Assembly (NCBI RefSeq): GCF_004364315.1
Contig: NZ_SOBR01000004.1
Coordinates: forward strand, 124,001 to 188,000
DNA length: 64,000 nt
Reading direction: 5' to 3'
From: Chromohalobacter marismortui
Lineage (GTDB): Bacteria; Pseudomonadota; Gammaproteobacteria; Pseudomonadales; Halomonadaceae
A model generated the notes under the pieces. It made no database searches and was not told where the DNA came from. It was given only the letters and a program-made list of their open reading frames with translations. Below are positions 26,866 to 38,709 of this stretch, in pieces. The first letter of the stretch is position 1; each line of letters begins with the position of its first letter. The position numbers were made by a program, and so were the translations under genes.

Positions 26866-27276
26866 ATGCCCCAGTCTCGCTTGCCACGCCGCCCATGTGC
26901 CGTGCTCGTCGGCCTGTTGCTGATCGGGCTCGCGGGCTGCGCCAGCGGCCCCGATTTCCAGACACTCGACGCCCGTGTCATCTTCGCCCAGCCGCCCGAG
27001 CTATCCGACGATGCCGTCCTCAACGTCACATTGAAGGATCGCGACGACGGCGCCACCCTGGCGGAAAGCCGCTATACGCACTTCGACACCACCGCCACCA
27101 GGGTCACGCTACAATATGCCCAAGGCGCCATCGACACGGCGCACACATACGTCTTGCAGGCCGACGTGCGCGATCGAGGGCGGTTGACGCATCTCAACCG
27201 CGAGCGGGTCGACGTCTTCAACGGCGAGACCGGCACTACGCCCACCGTGACGCTGGTGCCCGTATCACATCCATGA
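26866..27276 (+). CDS. YbaY-like lipoprotein (YscW domain)
   Basis: This 136-residue lipoprotein has a type II signal peptide whose lipobox LAGC puts the lipidated Cys at about residue 25 (LLLIGLAGCASGPDF). The remainder is a small beta-sandwich typical of YbaY/YscW proteins (VLNVTLKDRDDG, YVLQADVRDRGRL). The function of the family is unclear; the YscW homologue is a pilotin. The ATG at 26866 has AAGGAG six bases upstream. It converges with the sirtuin gene, 27 bp away. Confidence 0.8.
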   Translation: MPQSRLPRRPCAVLVGLLLIGLAGCASGPDFQTLDARVIFAQPPELSDDAVLNVTLKDRDDGATLAESRYTHFDTTATRVTLQYAQGAIDTAHTYVLQADVRDRGRLTHLNRERVDVFNGETGTTPTVTLVPVSHP

Positions 27277-27303
27277 GCGCACGCACCGCACGCTCAAGGA
27301 CCA

Positions 27304-28185
27304 CTAAAGGCTGGCGGTCGGCGCCTGGGCCACCAGCCCCTCGGTAGGCATCGCGTCGTTCAGGGCACGCAGTGCCGCGTCCAGCGTCTCCCCCGCCGAC
27401 GCTTCGACCTTGAGGCTGAACAACGCATCGGCGCGCGTACGCCCCACGTTGATGCAGGCCATCGGCTTGCCCAGCTCCGCCGCTCGCCGCGCAAAGCGAT
27501 AGCCTGAATAGACCATCAGCGATGAGCCCACCACCAGCATCGCGTCGGCACGCTCAAGGGCCTCGAAGGCCGCTTCTACACGAGGACGTGGCACGCTATC
27601 GCCGAAGAACACCACATCGGGCTTGAAGATACCGTCACCGCAGCGCGCACAGGAGAGCAACGAGAAATCGCCGAAGTTCCGGTGCTCCAGATCGGCGTCG
27701 CCATCCGGCCCGACCTGCGCCTCGAGCGTCGTCCAATGCGGATTGAGCCGCGCCAGTTCGGCATGCAAGGCATGCCGCATGCGGGTCGCACCGCATCCCA
27801 TGCAGCGCACCACGTCGGCCTGGCCGTGCAGGTCGATTACGCGGCGCGACCCGGCGCGCTGATGCAGTCCGTCGACATTCTGCGTGACCAGCCGCTCGAT
27901 GCGTCCGGCACGCTCCAGCGCGGCAAGCGCACGATGCGCGCGTCCAGGCCGCGCTTCGCTGAGCGCCTGGAACCCCACCAGGCTACGCGCCCAATAGCGT
28001 CGGCGTGCCGCATCGCTATGCATGAAGGTCTGATGCGTCATCGGCGGCGAACGTTTCCAGGCGCCCTGTTCATCACGGTAGTCGGGGATGCCGCTATCGG
28101 TGCTCATCCCGGCACCGGTGAGCACGAAAAGCCGCGAATGACGCGCAAGGAAGGCCGCCAAAGACGACACTGAGGAATCGGACAT
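27304..28185 (-). CDS. Sir2-family NAD-dependent protein deacetylase
   Basis: This 293-residue sirtuin has GAGMSTDSGIPDYRDEQGAWK (NAD-binding loop), TQNVDGLHQRAG with the catalytic His in DLHGQ downstream, and a zinc ribbon of four Cys in CMGCG and CARCG. It removes acyl groups from lysines using NAD. The gene is divergent from the NERD gene, with a 148-bp gap between the start codons. It resembles the longer class II-like sirtuins of Pseudomonas relatives rather than compact CobB. Confidence 0.93.
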   Translation of the reverse strand: MSDSSVSSLAAFLARHSRLFVLTGAGMSTDSGIPDYRDEQGAWKRSPPMTHQTFMHSDAARRRYWARSLVGFQALSEARPGRAHRALAALERAGRIERLVTQNVDGLHQRAGSRRVIDLHGQADVVRCMGCGATRMRHALHAELARLNPHWTTLEAQVGPDGDADLEHRNFGDFSLLSCARCGDGIFKPDVVFFGDSVPRPRVEAAFEALERADAMLVVGSSLMVYSGYRFARRAAELGKPMACINVGRTRADALFSLKVEASAGETLDAALRALNDAMPTEGLVAQAPTASL

Positions 28186-28333
28186 CGTGATCTCCCGGAC
28201 AAAGCCGTTGTCTCATGATACAACCGGCGCCCCGTGTCGCCACAAGCCCCATCACGCATCAGCATCGCCGATCTCCGACAAGCTGGCTAGAATGGGGAAT
28301 TCATGTAGCATCTTCTCGACCAGGATGACCGTA

Positions 28334-29230
28334 ATGGTGTGGCTGGAATACATACTCCCGATCATTTTTCTCGCCCCGCTCGGCGCCACCGCACTGGTAG
28401 TGCTGGCTCTGCGCCATCTGGAGGATGGCGCGCTGACGTCGCCCTATGATGGGCACACCCTGCGTGAGCCGGCGCAGTCGTTGCGCGACCGTCTCGATCG
28501 CGCTTATGCCGCACTGTTCCTGGATGGCGCGCTGGGGCCCATCATCACCCTGGCACCGCTGGTCTACGGCATGGGACGCATGCTGTTCGCCAACCGGCAC
28601 AGCTGGCTGGAATGGGCACTTTATGGGCTGTTGACCACCTTGCTGGCGTTGGTGCTGTGCTTTCGTCTGATTCGCGACGTGCAGCGCATTCGCCGCCTCA
28701 AGTTGGGCCTGGCCTGCGAGCTGGCGGTGGGGCAGGAACTGGAACGTTTGATCCGTCCGGAGGCACATCCCTATTTCGTGTTCCACGATGTGCCCACCGA
28801 CAGCTTTGCCATCGACCATGTCGTCGTCACACCACATGGTGTCTTCGTGGTCGAAGTCAGTGCCCGCACGCCCCCGCTGGACGTCATGGGCGAACCTCGC
28901 ACTCAGGTAACGGTGGCCGGACAACGCCTGCGTTTTCCTGGCTGGCGCGAACGTCAGTCGCTGGCCTATGCACGGATGGCCACGAGCTGGTGCCGCCAAT
29001 GGCTGACCCGCCAATCCCTGGGCAACGTCGCCGTGCAAGGCGTGCTGGTGCTGCCCGGTTGGGACGTGGAGATCGATAAGCCCCCCGGCGAGATCATGGT
29101 GGTCGACGGCAAAGCGCTCGCCGCTCTCGTCCATCACACCACGCTGCGCCCCATGGATGATGCCACTCACCAGCGCGTGGTGCAGGCACTCGACCAGCGC
29201 GTCAAGGGCGCCACCCTGGTGGGTGGCTAG
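28334..29230 (+). CDS. Membrane-anchored NERD-domain protein
   Basis: This 298-residue protein has one N-terminal helix (about residues 1-25), two more hydrophobic segments (about 75-95 and 100-122), and a cytosolic NERD (nuclease-related) domain: ELAVGQELERLI, FVFHDVPTDSFAIDHVVVTPHGVFVVEVSAR, and a later VQGVLVLPGW. The D-x-VVV...VEV pattern matches the putative PD-(D/E)XK-like active site. I chose the ATG at 28334 because AGGA lies eight bases upstream; the open frame extends 49 codons further without a ribosome site. Its stop overlaps the convergent LacI gene by four bases. The biological role is unknown. Confidence 0.8.
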   Translation: MVWLEYILPIIFLAPLGATALVVLALRHLEDGALTSPYDGHTLREPAQSLRDRLDRAYAALFLDGALGPIITLAPLVYGMGRMLFANRHSWLEWALYGLLTTLLALVLCFRLIRDVQRIRRLKLGLACELAVGQELERLIRPEAHPYFVFHDVPTDSFAIDHVVVTPHGVFVVEVSARTPPLDVMGEPRTQVTVAGQRLRFPGWRERQSLAYARMATSWCRQWLTRQSLGNVAVQGVLVLPGWDVEIDKPPGEIMVVDGKALAALVHHTTLRPMDDATHQRVVQALDQRVKGATLVGG

Positions 29231-30303
29231 GGAGACGTTTCGCCAATCATCAGTTGGGTCGCCAGGCAATGATGCTTCATTGGAACAAGCCCCAGGACCA
29301 TCGAGGCTGCCAAGCGTCCCTTGGCAACGCTATCCTGGCGTACCGTGGTCAGGCGTGGCGCACGATACTGGCCCTCGGCGATACCATCGAACCCGGTAAT
29401 GCGTAGATCCTCCGGAATGCGTAAACCGCGCTGCTCGGCCAACGTCAAGACAGTCAGGGCAATACGGTCGGACATGCACAGCAGCAGATCCGGGCGTTCA
29501 TCGTCGGGCAGGTCCAGGATCCCGGCGATGACCGGCGCGCACACCTCGTAGGTATTCTCCTCGATATTCCACATCGGCACCGTGGTCGGGTCGATATCGT
29601 GCTCGGCCAAGGCCTCGTAGAAGCCGTTCAAACGTAGACGAGTGATCGTTTGAGACTCTTCGTACAGCGGTTGGTCGATAATACGACCGTTGCAGGGCTC
29701 GGCCGTCAGGCGCAGATTGATGATCGCTGGACGTCGTGGCCTTTGGCGTAAGGTATGCCGTGCAATGTTTAGACAAGCAAACTGGTTGTCGATGTGCACC
29801 GACGCATGCCCGGCGATGTCGAAGTCCACCGCCATTAGCGGCTTCTGGCTTGGAAACTGTTCCAGCATCCGCGGATCAGCAACCAGTCCATAGACGATGA
29901 AGCCGTCAGCCATGCTGGCCGACTCCAGGCGCGCGCCCTGACGAGCGGGAAGCAACAACAGGGTATGCCCGTGACCATCAACCACCTCAGCGACACCCGC
30001 GAGAAACTCACTGGCCACCGCATCGTTCAGGTTGTAGGTGAGACTTTCGGCCAGCACCACTGCAATGATGCGCGAACGCCCGGTACGCAAGCTGCGACCT
30101 CGAGCATCGGGGCCCGTGTATCCCACGGCACGCGCCTCGCTGAGGATACGATCACGCAGCGCGGGCGATAGCTGATCCGGCCGATTGAAGGCATTGGACA
30201 CCGTGGCGGTCGATACGTCGAGCCGAGCGGCCAGATCCTTGATGGTAATGCGACGATGAGATGGGGTCACAGCAAGTCTCTCAGAATCGAACGCAGGCAG
30301 CAT
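29227..30303 (-). CDS. aglR: LacI-family regulator of alpha-glucoside genes
   Basis: This 358-residue repressor has an N-terminal helix-turn-helix (TIKDLAARLDVSTATVSNAFNRPDQLS) and a periplasmic-binding-like effector domain (ADGFIVYGL, VHIDNQFACLNIARH, RITGFDGIAEGQYRAPRLTTVRQD). It is the last gene of the aglEFGAK set, matching the rhizobial agl operons that carry aglR. Probable operators are the CTTAAACGTTTAAG palindromes at 36374 and 36511. The start is uncertain: ATG at 30303 (AGGCAGG upstream) or GTG at 30321. Confidence 0.9.
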   Translation of the reverse strand: MLPAFDSERLAVTPSHRRITIKDLAARLDVSTATVSNAFNRPDQLSPALRDRILSEARAVGYTGPDARGRSLRTGRSRIIAVVLAESLTYNLNDAVASEFLAGVAEVVDGHGHTLLLLPARQGARLESASMADGFIVYGLVADPRMLEQFPSQKPLMAVDFDIAGHASVHIDNQFACLNIARHTLRQRPRRPAIINLRLTAEPCNGRIIDQPLYEESQTITRLRLNGFYEALAEHDIDPTTVPMWNIEENTYEVCAPVIAGILDLPDDERPDLLLCMSDRIALTVLTLAEQRGLRIPEDLRITGFDGIAEGQYRAPRLTTVRQDSVAKGRLAASMVLGLVPMKHHCLATQLMIGETSP

Positions 30304-30376
30304 ACCTGCCTGCTCCGACACTCTCTAGCATGAAAGGCGACTCAGCCCCACATGAGTCGACCTGATGCCGACTCAC

Positions 30377-31483
<1,107 letters not shown>

Positions 31484-31542
31484 GAAAAATTCTCCTGGCC
31501 GGCGCTCATGAGGCGCCGGCGGCATATATCGTCCAAAGAAAT

Positions 31543-33159
31543 TCAGTCAAGGCGCAGATAGGCCGCCTGATAGGCCGGCAAGTGCAGACTGTCGTTTTCC
31601 AGCCTCGCCGTGAAACCCGGCGCATCGAGCAACGCGCCATGCTCAGGCAAGCGACACTCACGTGCTTGGCCGCCCAGATTGAACACACATAACAGGCGCT
31701 CGTCGTCATGCTCGCGCACGAAACCGAGCAGCTCGTCCCCGATATCGACCAACCGCAGGTCACCGTCGAACAGTGCCGGATGCTCGCGACGAAACGCGAT
31801 CAGCGCACGCACACTGTTGAGCAGTGAATCAGCACGAGCCTCCTGACGCGACACGGCGCGCAGTAGATGGCGCGTATCCACCGGCAACCAAGGCTCGACG
31901 CGCGAAAAACCGCCCTGAATGTCGTCGGTCCAGGGTATCGGCGTGCGACAGCCATCACGGCCTTTGAAATCAGGCCACAAGACCTTGCCATAGGGATCCT
32001 GGATGCGCTCGAAAGGCACGTCGGCCTCGGGCAGGCCGAGCTCCTCGCCTTGATAGAGGCACACGCTGCCACGCAGCGACAAGAGCATGGCCAACGTGAT
32101 CTTGGGATACGCCTCGGAATCCTCATCGGCCCCCCAACGTGTAGCGCTTCTCATCACATCGTGGTTGGACAGTGCCCAGCAAGGCCAGGCATCGCCCGCC
32201 AGCCGCTGGAAGCGCTCGATCACCTCATGAATATAGGCCGGAGAACGCGGGGCATTAAGCAGGTCGAAGGTGTAGGCCATGTGCAACTTGTCCCCCCCGG
32301 CGGTGTACTCGGCCATACGTTCGAGCGGATGATCATCGCCGATTTCCCCGACCGTCGTGGTGCCCGGAAACTCATCCATCAACGCACGCAACTGCTTGAG
32401 GAAGTCGAGGTTTTCGGGACGACTGATGTCATGGACATGGCGTTGCCACGTGTAAGGGTTGGCCTCGGGTGCACCCAACGTCTTTGCCTCGCCGGGGTCG
32501 AGCGCTGGATTGTCGCGCAACTGAGCATCATGGAAATAGAAGTTGACGGTGTCCAAGCGAAAGCCATCGACACCGAGTTCCAGCCAAAAACGCATGTTAT
32601 CGAGCTGCGCGTCACGTACCGCCGGATTGTGAAAGTTGAGATCCGGCTGTTCGATCAGAAAGTTATGCAGATAATACTGACGACGTCGCGGGTCGAACGT
32701 CCAGGCCGAACCGCCGAAGATCGACAGCCAGTTATTGGGTGGCGTGCCATCGGGCTTGGGGTCGGCCCATACGTACCAATCGGCGCGGGCATTGTCACGG
32801 TCGCAACGACTTTCCTGAAACCAGGGATGCTGGTCCGACGTATGGCTGATCACCTGATCGATGATCACCTTGAGTCCCAAGGCATGGGCATGCCTGAGCA
32901 ATGTCTTGAAGTCTTCCAAGGTGCCGAACATCGGGTCGACGTCACGATAATCGCTGATGTCGTAGCCGAAATCCGCCATCGGCGAGGTGAAGAACGGCGA
33001 CAGCCAGATGCCATCGACACCGAGCGACGCTACGTAATCGAGCTTTTCGGTAATGCCCGGCAGGTCGCCGATGCCGTCGCCGTTGCTATCCAAGAAGCTG
33101 CGCGGATAGATCTGATAGATGACACCGCCGCGCCACCAGAAGGTGCTGTCCTGCATCAT
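31543..33159 (-). CDS. aglA: Alpha-glucosidase, GH13 family
   Basis: This 538-residue (beta/alpha)8 glycoside hydrolase contains the GH13 regions DQVISHTSDQH, GFRLDTVN with nucleophile Asp203, GEIGD with acid/base Glu272, and SNHDV with Asp334. There is no signal peptide, so it acts in the cytoplasm on imported alpha-glucosides such as maltose, sucrose or isomaltose. Its place between the permease genes and the ATPase gene copies the Sinorhizobium aglEFGAK order. The ATG at 33159 follows AAAGGA; a tandem ATG one codon later is possible. Confidence 0.94.
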   Translation of the reverse strand: MMQDSTFWWRGGVIYQIYPRSFLDSNGDGIGDLPGITEKLDYVASLGVDGIWLSPFFTSPMADFGYDISDYRDVDPMFGTLEDFKTLLRHAHALGLKVIIDQVISHTSDQHPWFQESRCDRDNARADWYVWADPKPDGTPPNNWLSIFGGSAWTFDPRRRQYYLHNFLIEQPDLNFHNPAVRDAQLDNMRFWLELGVDGFRLDTVNFYFHDAQLRDNPALDPGEAKTLGAPEANPYTWQRHVHDISRPENLDFLKQLRALMDEFPGTTTVGEIGDDHPLERMAEYTAGGDKLHMAYTFDLLNAPRSPAYIHEVIERFQRLAGDAWPCWALSNHDVMRSATRWGADEDSEAYPKITLAMLLSLRGSVCLYQGEELGLPEADVPFERIQDPYGKVLWPDFKGRDGCRTPIPWTDDIQGGFSRVEPWLPVDTRHLLRAVSRQEARADSLLNSVRALIAFRREHPALFDGDLRLVDIGDELLGFVREHDDERLLCVFNLGGQARECRLPEHGALLDAPGFTARLENDSLHLPAYQAAYLRLD

Positions 33160-33194
33160 GAAGTCCTTTATGAAAATGTCTCGTTAGTCACGGA

Positions 33195-34033
<839 letters not shown>

Positions 34034-34037
<4 letters not shown>

Positions 34038-35011
34038 GCCTCACCTCCCAGTTGACGACGGCCCAGATAGAGATAGATCACGGTGACCAGGGCGATGATC
34101 AAAAACAGCAAGGTAGAGGCCGCGCTGCCATAGCCCACATCCTGAAACTCCACCAATTGCTGCCGCGCGTAGATCGACATGGTCATGGTGTTGGTGGAGT
34201 TGGACGTCAGGACGTAAATCACATCGAACACGCGAAGCGCATCCAGCAGGCGGAAGATCACCGCCACCAGCAACGCTGGCGTGATCAGTGGCAATGTCAC
34301 GCGGAAGAACACCTTGACCGGATGGATGCCATCGACCTCGGCGGCCTCGTAGCAATCCTGGGGCAGCATTTGCAGCGCCGCCAGCACCAATAGCGCGACG
34401 AAGGGAATGGTCTTCCACACATCGACGATGATCACCGCCCACATCGACAGGTCGGCATCGGCGGTCCAGGCCAGGGGCGAGTCGATCACCCCTATCGTCA
34501 TCAATAGATGATTGATGATGCCGAACTGGTCATTGAGCATCCACGCCCACATCTTGGCTGACACGATGGTGGGAATCGCCCAGGGGATGAGCACCGCGGC
34601 GCGCACCAGCATGCGTCCCTTGAACTCGGCATTGAGAATCAAGGCGACGATGATGCCGAAGACCGTCTCCAACGAGACCGACACGGCACTGAAGAACAAG
34701 GTATTCCACACCGACTGCCACCAGGCGGGATCCGTGAGCAGGCCATACCAGGCGCCCTGGTAGTACACCAGATAGTTTTCAAAGCCTATGAAGCTGGCGC
34801 CACCGGTATTTGCCAGCGAGGCATCGGTGAAGCTGAAGTAGAACGTGCGTACCAGCGGCCAACCGGCGACCAGCACCAAGGTGACAAGCATCGGCACCAA
34901 GAACAGCCAGGCCGCGCGCACGCGCTGACGGCGTACCTTGGTACCCCGTTGGCCGCCCCGGCGGCGGGAAGCCGCCGGGGATTGGGTTGCAGCAGTATCG
35001 CTAGTGGTCAT
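34034..35011 (-). CDS. aglF: Alpha-glucoside ABC transporter permease (MalF type)
   Basis: This 325-residue membrane permease has a positively charged N-terminus (RRRGGQRGTKVRRQRVR), six main helices and the EAA loop CYEAAEVDGIHPVKVFFRVTLPLITP. It forms the import channel with AglG. It starts 13 bp after aglE and overlaps aglG by four bases, so the whole set is one operon. Confidence 0.94.
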
Positions 35012-35024
35012 GGCAAGCCTCGGA

Positions 35025-36284
35025 TTACCAGCGGCGGCGCTTCATGCGCTCGAGTTCGTCCTGCAACTGCGCTACCGCCTGAGTACCGTTCGTGCTACCG
35101 GAAAGCACGTTGTGAGCAGCGTTGAAGAAGGCATTGCTGACACGACCATATTTCGCGCCAGTCGGTGCAGAGGGGCGTGCCACGGCATTGGTGAAGGTGT
35201 CATAAAGTTTGCCGAAGAAGGGCACGGCAGCGAGAACATCCTCATCCTGGTAAAGCGACTTGATGGTCGGATTGTAGGCCCCTTGGATCGCGCGACGCTT
35301 CTGCTCGGCTTCAGAGGTCAGAAACTCGACCAGGTCGACGGCCAGCTCGGGATGCTTGCTGTATTTGGACACGGCCAGATTCCAGCCCCCCAATGTCGCG
35401 GCACTGCTTCCTTTAGGGCCATGCGGCAACATGGTGACACCGACCTTGCCACGCACATCGCTACTTTCGCTCTGCGCCAGCGCCCACGCATAGGGCCAGT
35501 TGCGCATGAAAACCGCATTGCCGGACTGGAAGACGCCACGGGCTTCTTCTTCGGTATAGTTGAGCACGCCCTTGGGCGAGATATTGCCGATCCACTCGGC
35601 CGCCTGATCCAGTGCCGCCGCCGCACGCGGGTTATCGATGGTAATTTCACCCTGATCGTCGACGATGCTGCCGCCCCCGTAGCTGGCGACCCACTCCAGG
35701 GCATTGCAGGTCAGTCCCTCATAGGCACGCCCCTGGAAGACATAGCCCCACATCCCGTCCTTGCCGGCCTTGCGCTCGCCTTGCTGGATCACCTCGGCGG
35801 TGGCGGTCATCTGTTGCCAGGTCTCGGGGACCTCGCGCTCGTATTTGTCGAGCAGATCCTTGCGGTAATAAAGCACCCCGGCATCGGTGAACCAGGGCAT
35901 CGCCACCAACCGCCCATCGACAGTGTTGTTATCGACGATCGTCTGGAAATGGCCATCGGCAATATCCTTCCCGCCGACCTCACGCAAATCGACCAGGTGA
36001 TTGGCAAGTAGGCCAGGCCAGACCACATCGATCTGCATGACATCGATATCGCCCGACTGGGCTGACAGGATCTGCTGATAGAGCGAGAGACGCTCGGTGG
36101 ACGAATTGGGCGTCGAGACGACATCGACGCTGTGGCCGGTCTTTTCCTCCCACGCGGCGACGCCCTCCTTACAGAGCGTCAGTTCGGCACCGACGGCGCC
36201 GCAGGAAATGGTCAGGTCGGCCGCATGCGCCTGGCCGACGGCGACACCAGCGAGGGCGACAAGGGGAATCAATTGACGAATCAT
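35025..36284 (-). CDS. aglE: Alpha-glucoside-binding periplasmic protein
   Basis: This 419-residue extracellular solute-binding protein (family 1) has a signal peptide (MIRQLIPLVALAGVAVGQAH, cleavage near AHA-ADL). Typical features are GDIDVMQIDVVWPGLLANHL, MPWFTDAGVLYYRKDLLDKY, ETWQQMTATAEVIQ and the C-terminal PSAPTGAKYGRVSNAFF. It delivers alpha-glucosides to AglFGK. It is the first gene of the operon, divergent from a ScrY-like porin; both promoters flank two LacI-type palindromes. Confidence 0.94.
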   Translation of the reverse strand: MIRQLIPLVALAGVAVGQAHAADLTISCGAVGAELTLCKEGVAAWEEKTGHSVDVVSTPNSSTERLSLYQQILSAQSGDIDVMQIDVVWPGLLANHLVDLREVGGKDIADGHFQTIVDNNTVDGRLVAMPWFTDAGVLYYRKDLLDKYEREVPETWQQMTATAEVIQQGERKAGKDGMWGYVFQGRAYEGLTCNALEWVASYGGGSIVDDQGEITIDNPRAAAALDQAAEWIGNISPKGVLNYTEEEARGVFQSGNAVFMRNWPYAWALAQSESSDVRGKVGVTMLPHGPKGSSAATLGGWNLAVSKYSKHPELAVDLVEFLTSEAEQKRRAIQGAYNPTIKSLYQDEDVLAAVPFFGKLYDTFTNAVARPSAPTGAKYGRVSNAFFNAAHNVLSGSTNGTQAVAQLQDELERMKRRRW

Positions 36285-36373
36285 GGCGCTTACCTCCGGG
36301 GTGGTTGTTGTTATCCAGGGAGACCGTGTCTTGCGCAGCCACGGCGATGGAGTTGCTTGTATCGTGAGCCATT

Positions 36374-36387
36374 CTTAAACGATTAAG
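36374..36387. promoter_or_regulatory. LacI-type operator 1 (aglE side)
   Basis: CTTAAACGATTAAG is a near-perfect 14-bp palindrome with one mismatch to the copy at 36511 and the central CG usual for LacI-family operators. It lies 90 bp upstream of aglE and is probably bound by the regulator encoded at 29227. Confidence 0.6.
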
Positions 36388-36510
36388 CTCTGAACACATT
36401 AGCCGTCGCACCGCCCCCCAACAACCTAGACTTTGGTGTGAAAAAGCAGCGCTATCTGGCCGGCATAGACATTGGTCGAAAGAGCGTCACAGGGGCTTTG
36501 TAGAGTCAAC

Positions 36511-38114
<1,604 letters not shown>

Positions 38115-38137
38115 CACCCCCATCCATGTATCCCCAA

Positions 38138-38163
38138 TGGCCCCGAATACACCACAGGGGCCA
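38138..38163. terminator. Hairpin between porin and convergent gene
   Basis: TGGCCCC and GGGGCCA form a 7-bp stem with a 12-nt loop between the porin and the minus-strand gene at 38185. There is no U-tract; it may serve both directions. Confidence 0.4.
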
Positions 38164-38184
38164 TCGCCGCGATGCCTGCACGCT

Positions 38185-38709
38185 CTACGCGGGCATCGCG
38201 GCCAACTGTCCTAATTCCCATAGCACTGCACGCTTGAGCACGGGCAATGGCTCGCCGGATACCCCGCTGAGTACCACCAGACGATAGCGACCTTCGGCTC
38301 TGGCCCCGATATATCCTAACCACAAGGGCAGGGCCACTGCACGCGAAGGCACCTCCCGCAGCGCCACTCGCCAGTGCCTTCTTGCTGCCATCCGCTCCCA
38401 GAACCAGAGTCGTGACACAACATCCGCCGAAGGCGGCAGGGACGCGGCAAGCCGCAGCGACACGGTCGTTGTGTCAGCCTGGTGCGCCTGCGGAAGCGAC
38501 TGTGGCCAAAGCAATGCCCGCCGCGCCCGTGAATGACACAACAGCCATCCAGCGGGATTATCGTGGGCATCGCGTCCCAGAGCATGTGCCCAGAGCATGA
38601 GACTGGCCTCTTCGAAGGTCTCGGCCCCCAGGCGACGCAAGCGGGACATGGCCATGTTCTCGTCGAGACGCCATGGCAAGCTTAGCGGGATGGGGCGAAC
38701 TTCATGCAT
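38185..38709 (-). CDS. Protein of unknown function downstream of symporter
   Basis: I do not recognise this 174-residue protein. It is rich in Arg, Leu, Ala and Trp, with no signal peptide and no clear membrane helix; a central stretch PSRAVALPLWLGYIGARAEGRYRLVVLSGVSG looks like a compact beta-rich core. Its ATG overlaps the end of the upstream sodium:solute symporter gene by eight bases, so co-translation is likely, and base composition matches the neighbours. No competing frame on the other strand has support. It may be an accessory protein of the symporter, but that is only context. Confidence 0.6.
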   Translation of the reverse strand: MHEVRPIPLSLPWRLDENMAMSRLRRLGAETFEEASLMLWAHALGRDAHDNPAGWLLCHSRARRALLWPQSLPQAHQADTTTVSLRLAASLPPSADVVSRLWFWERMAARRHWRVALREVPSRAVALPLWLGYIGARAEGRYRLVVLSGVSGEPLPVLKRAVLWELGQLAAMPA

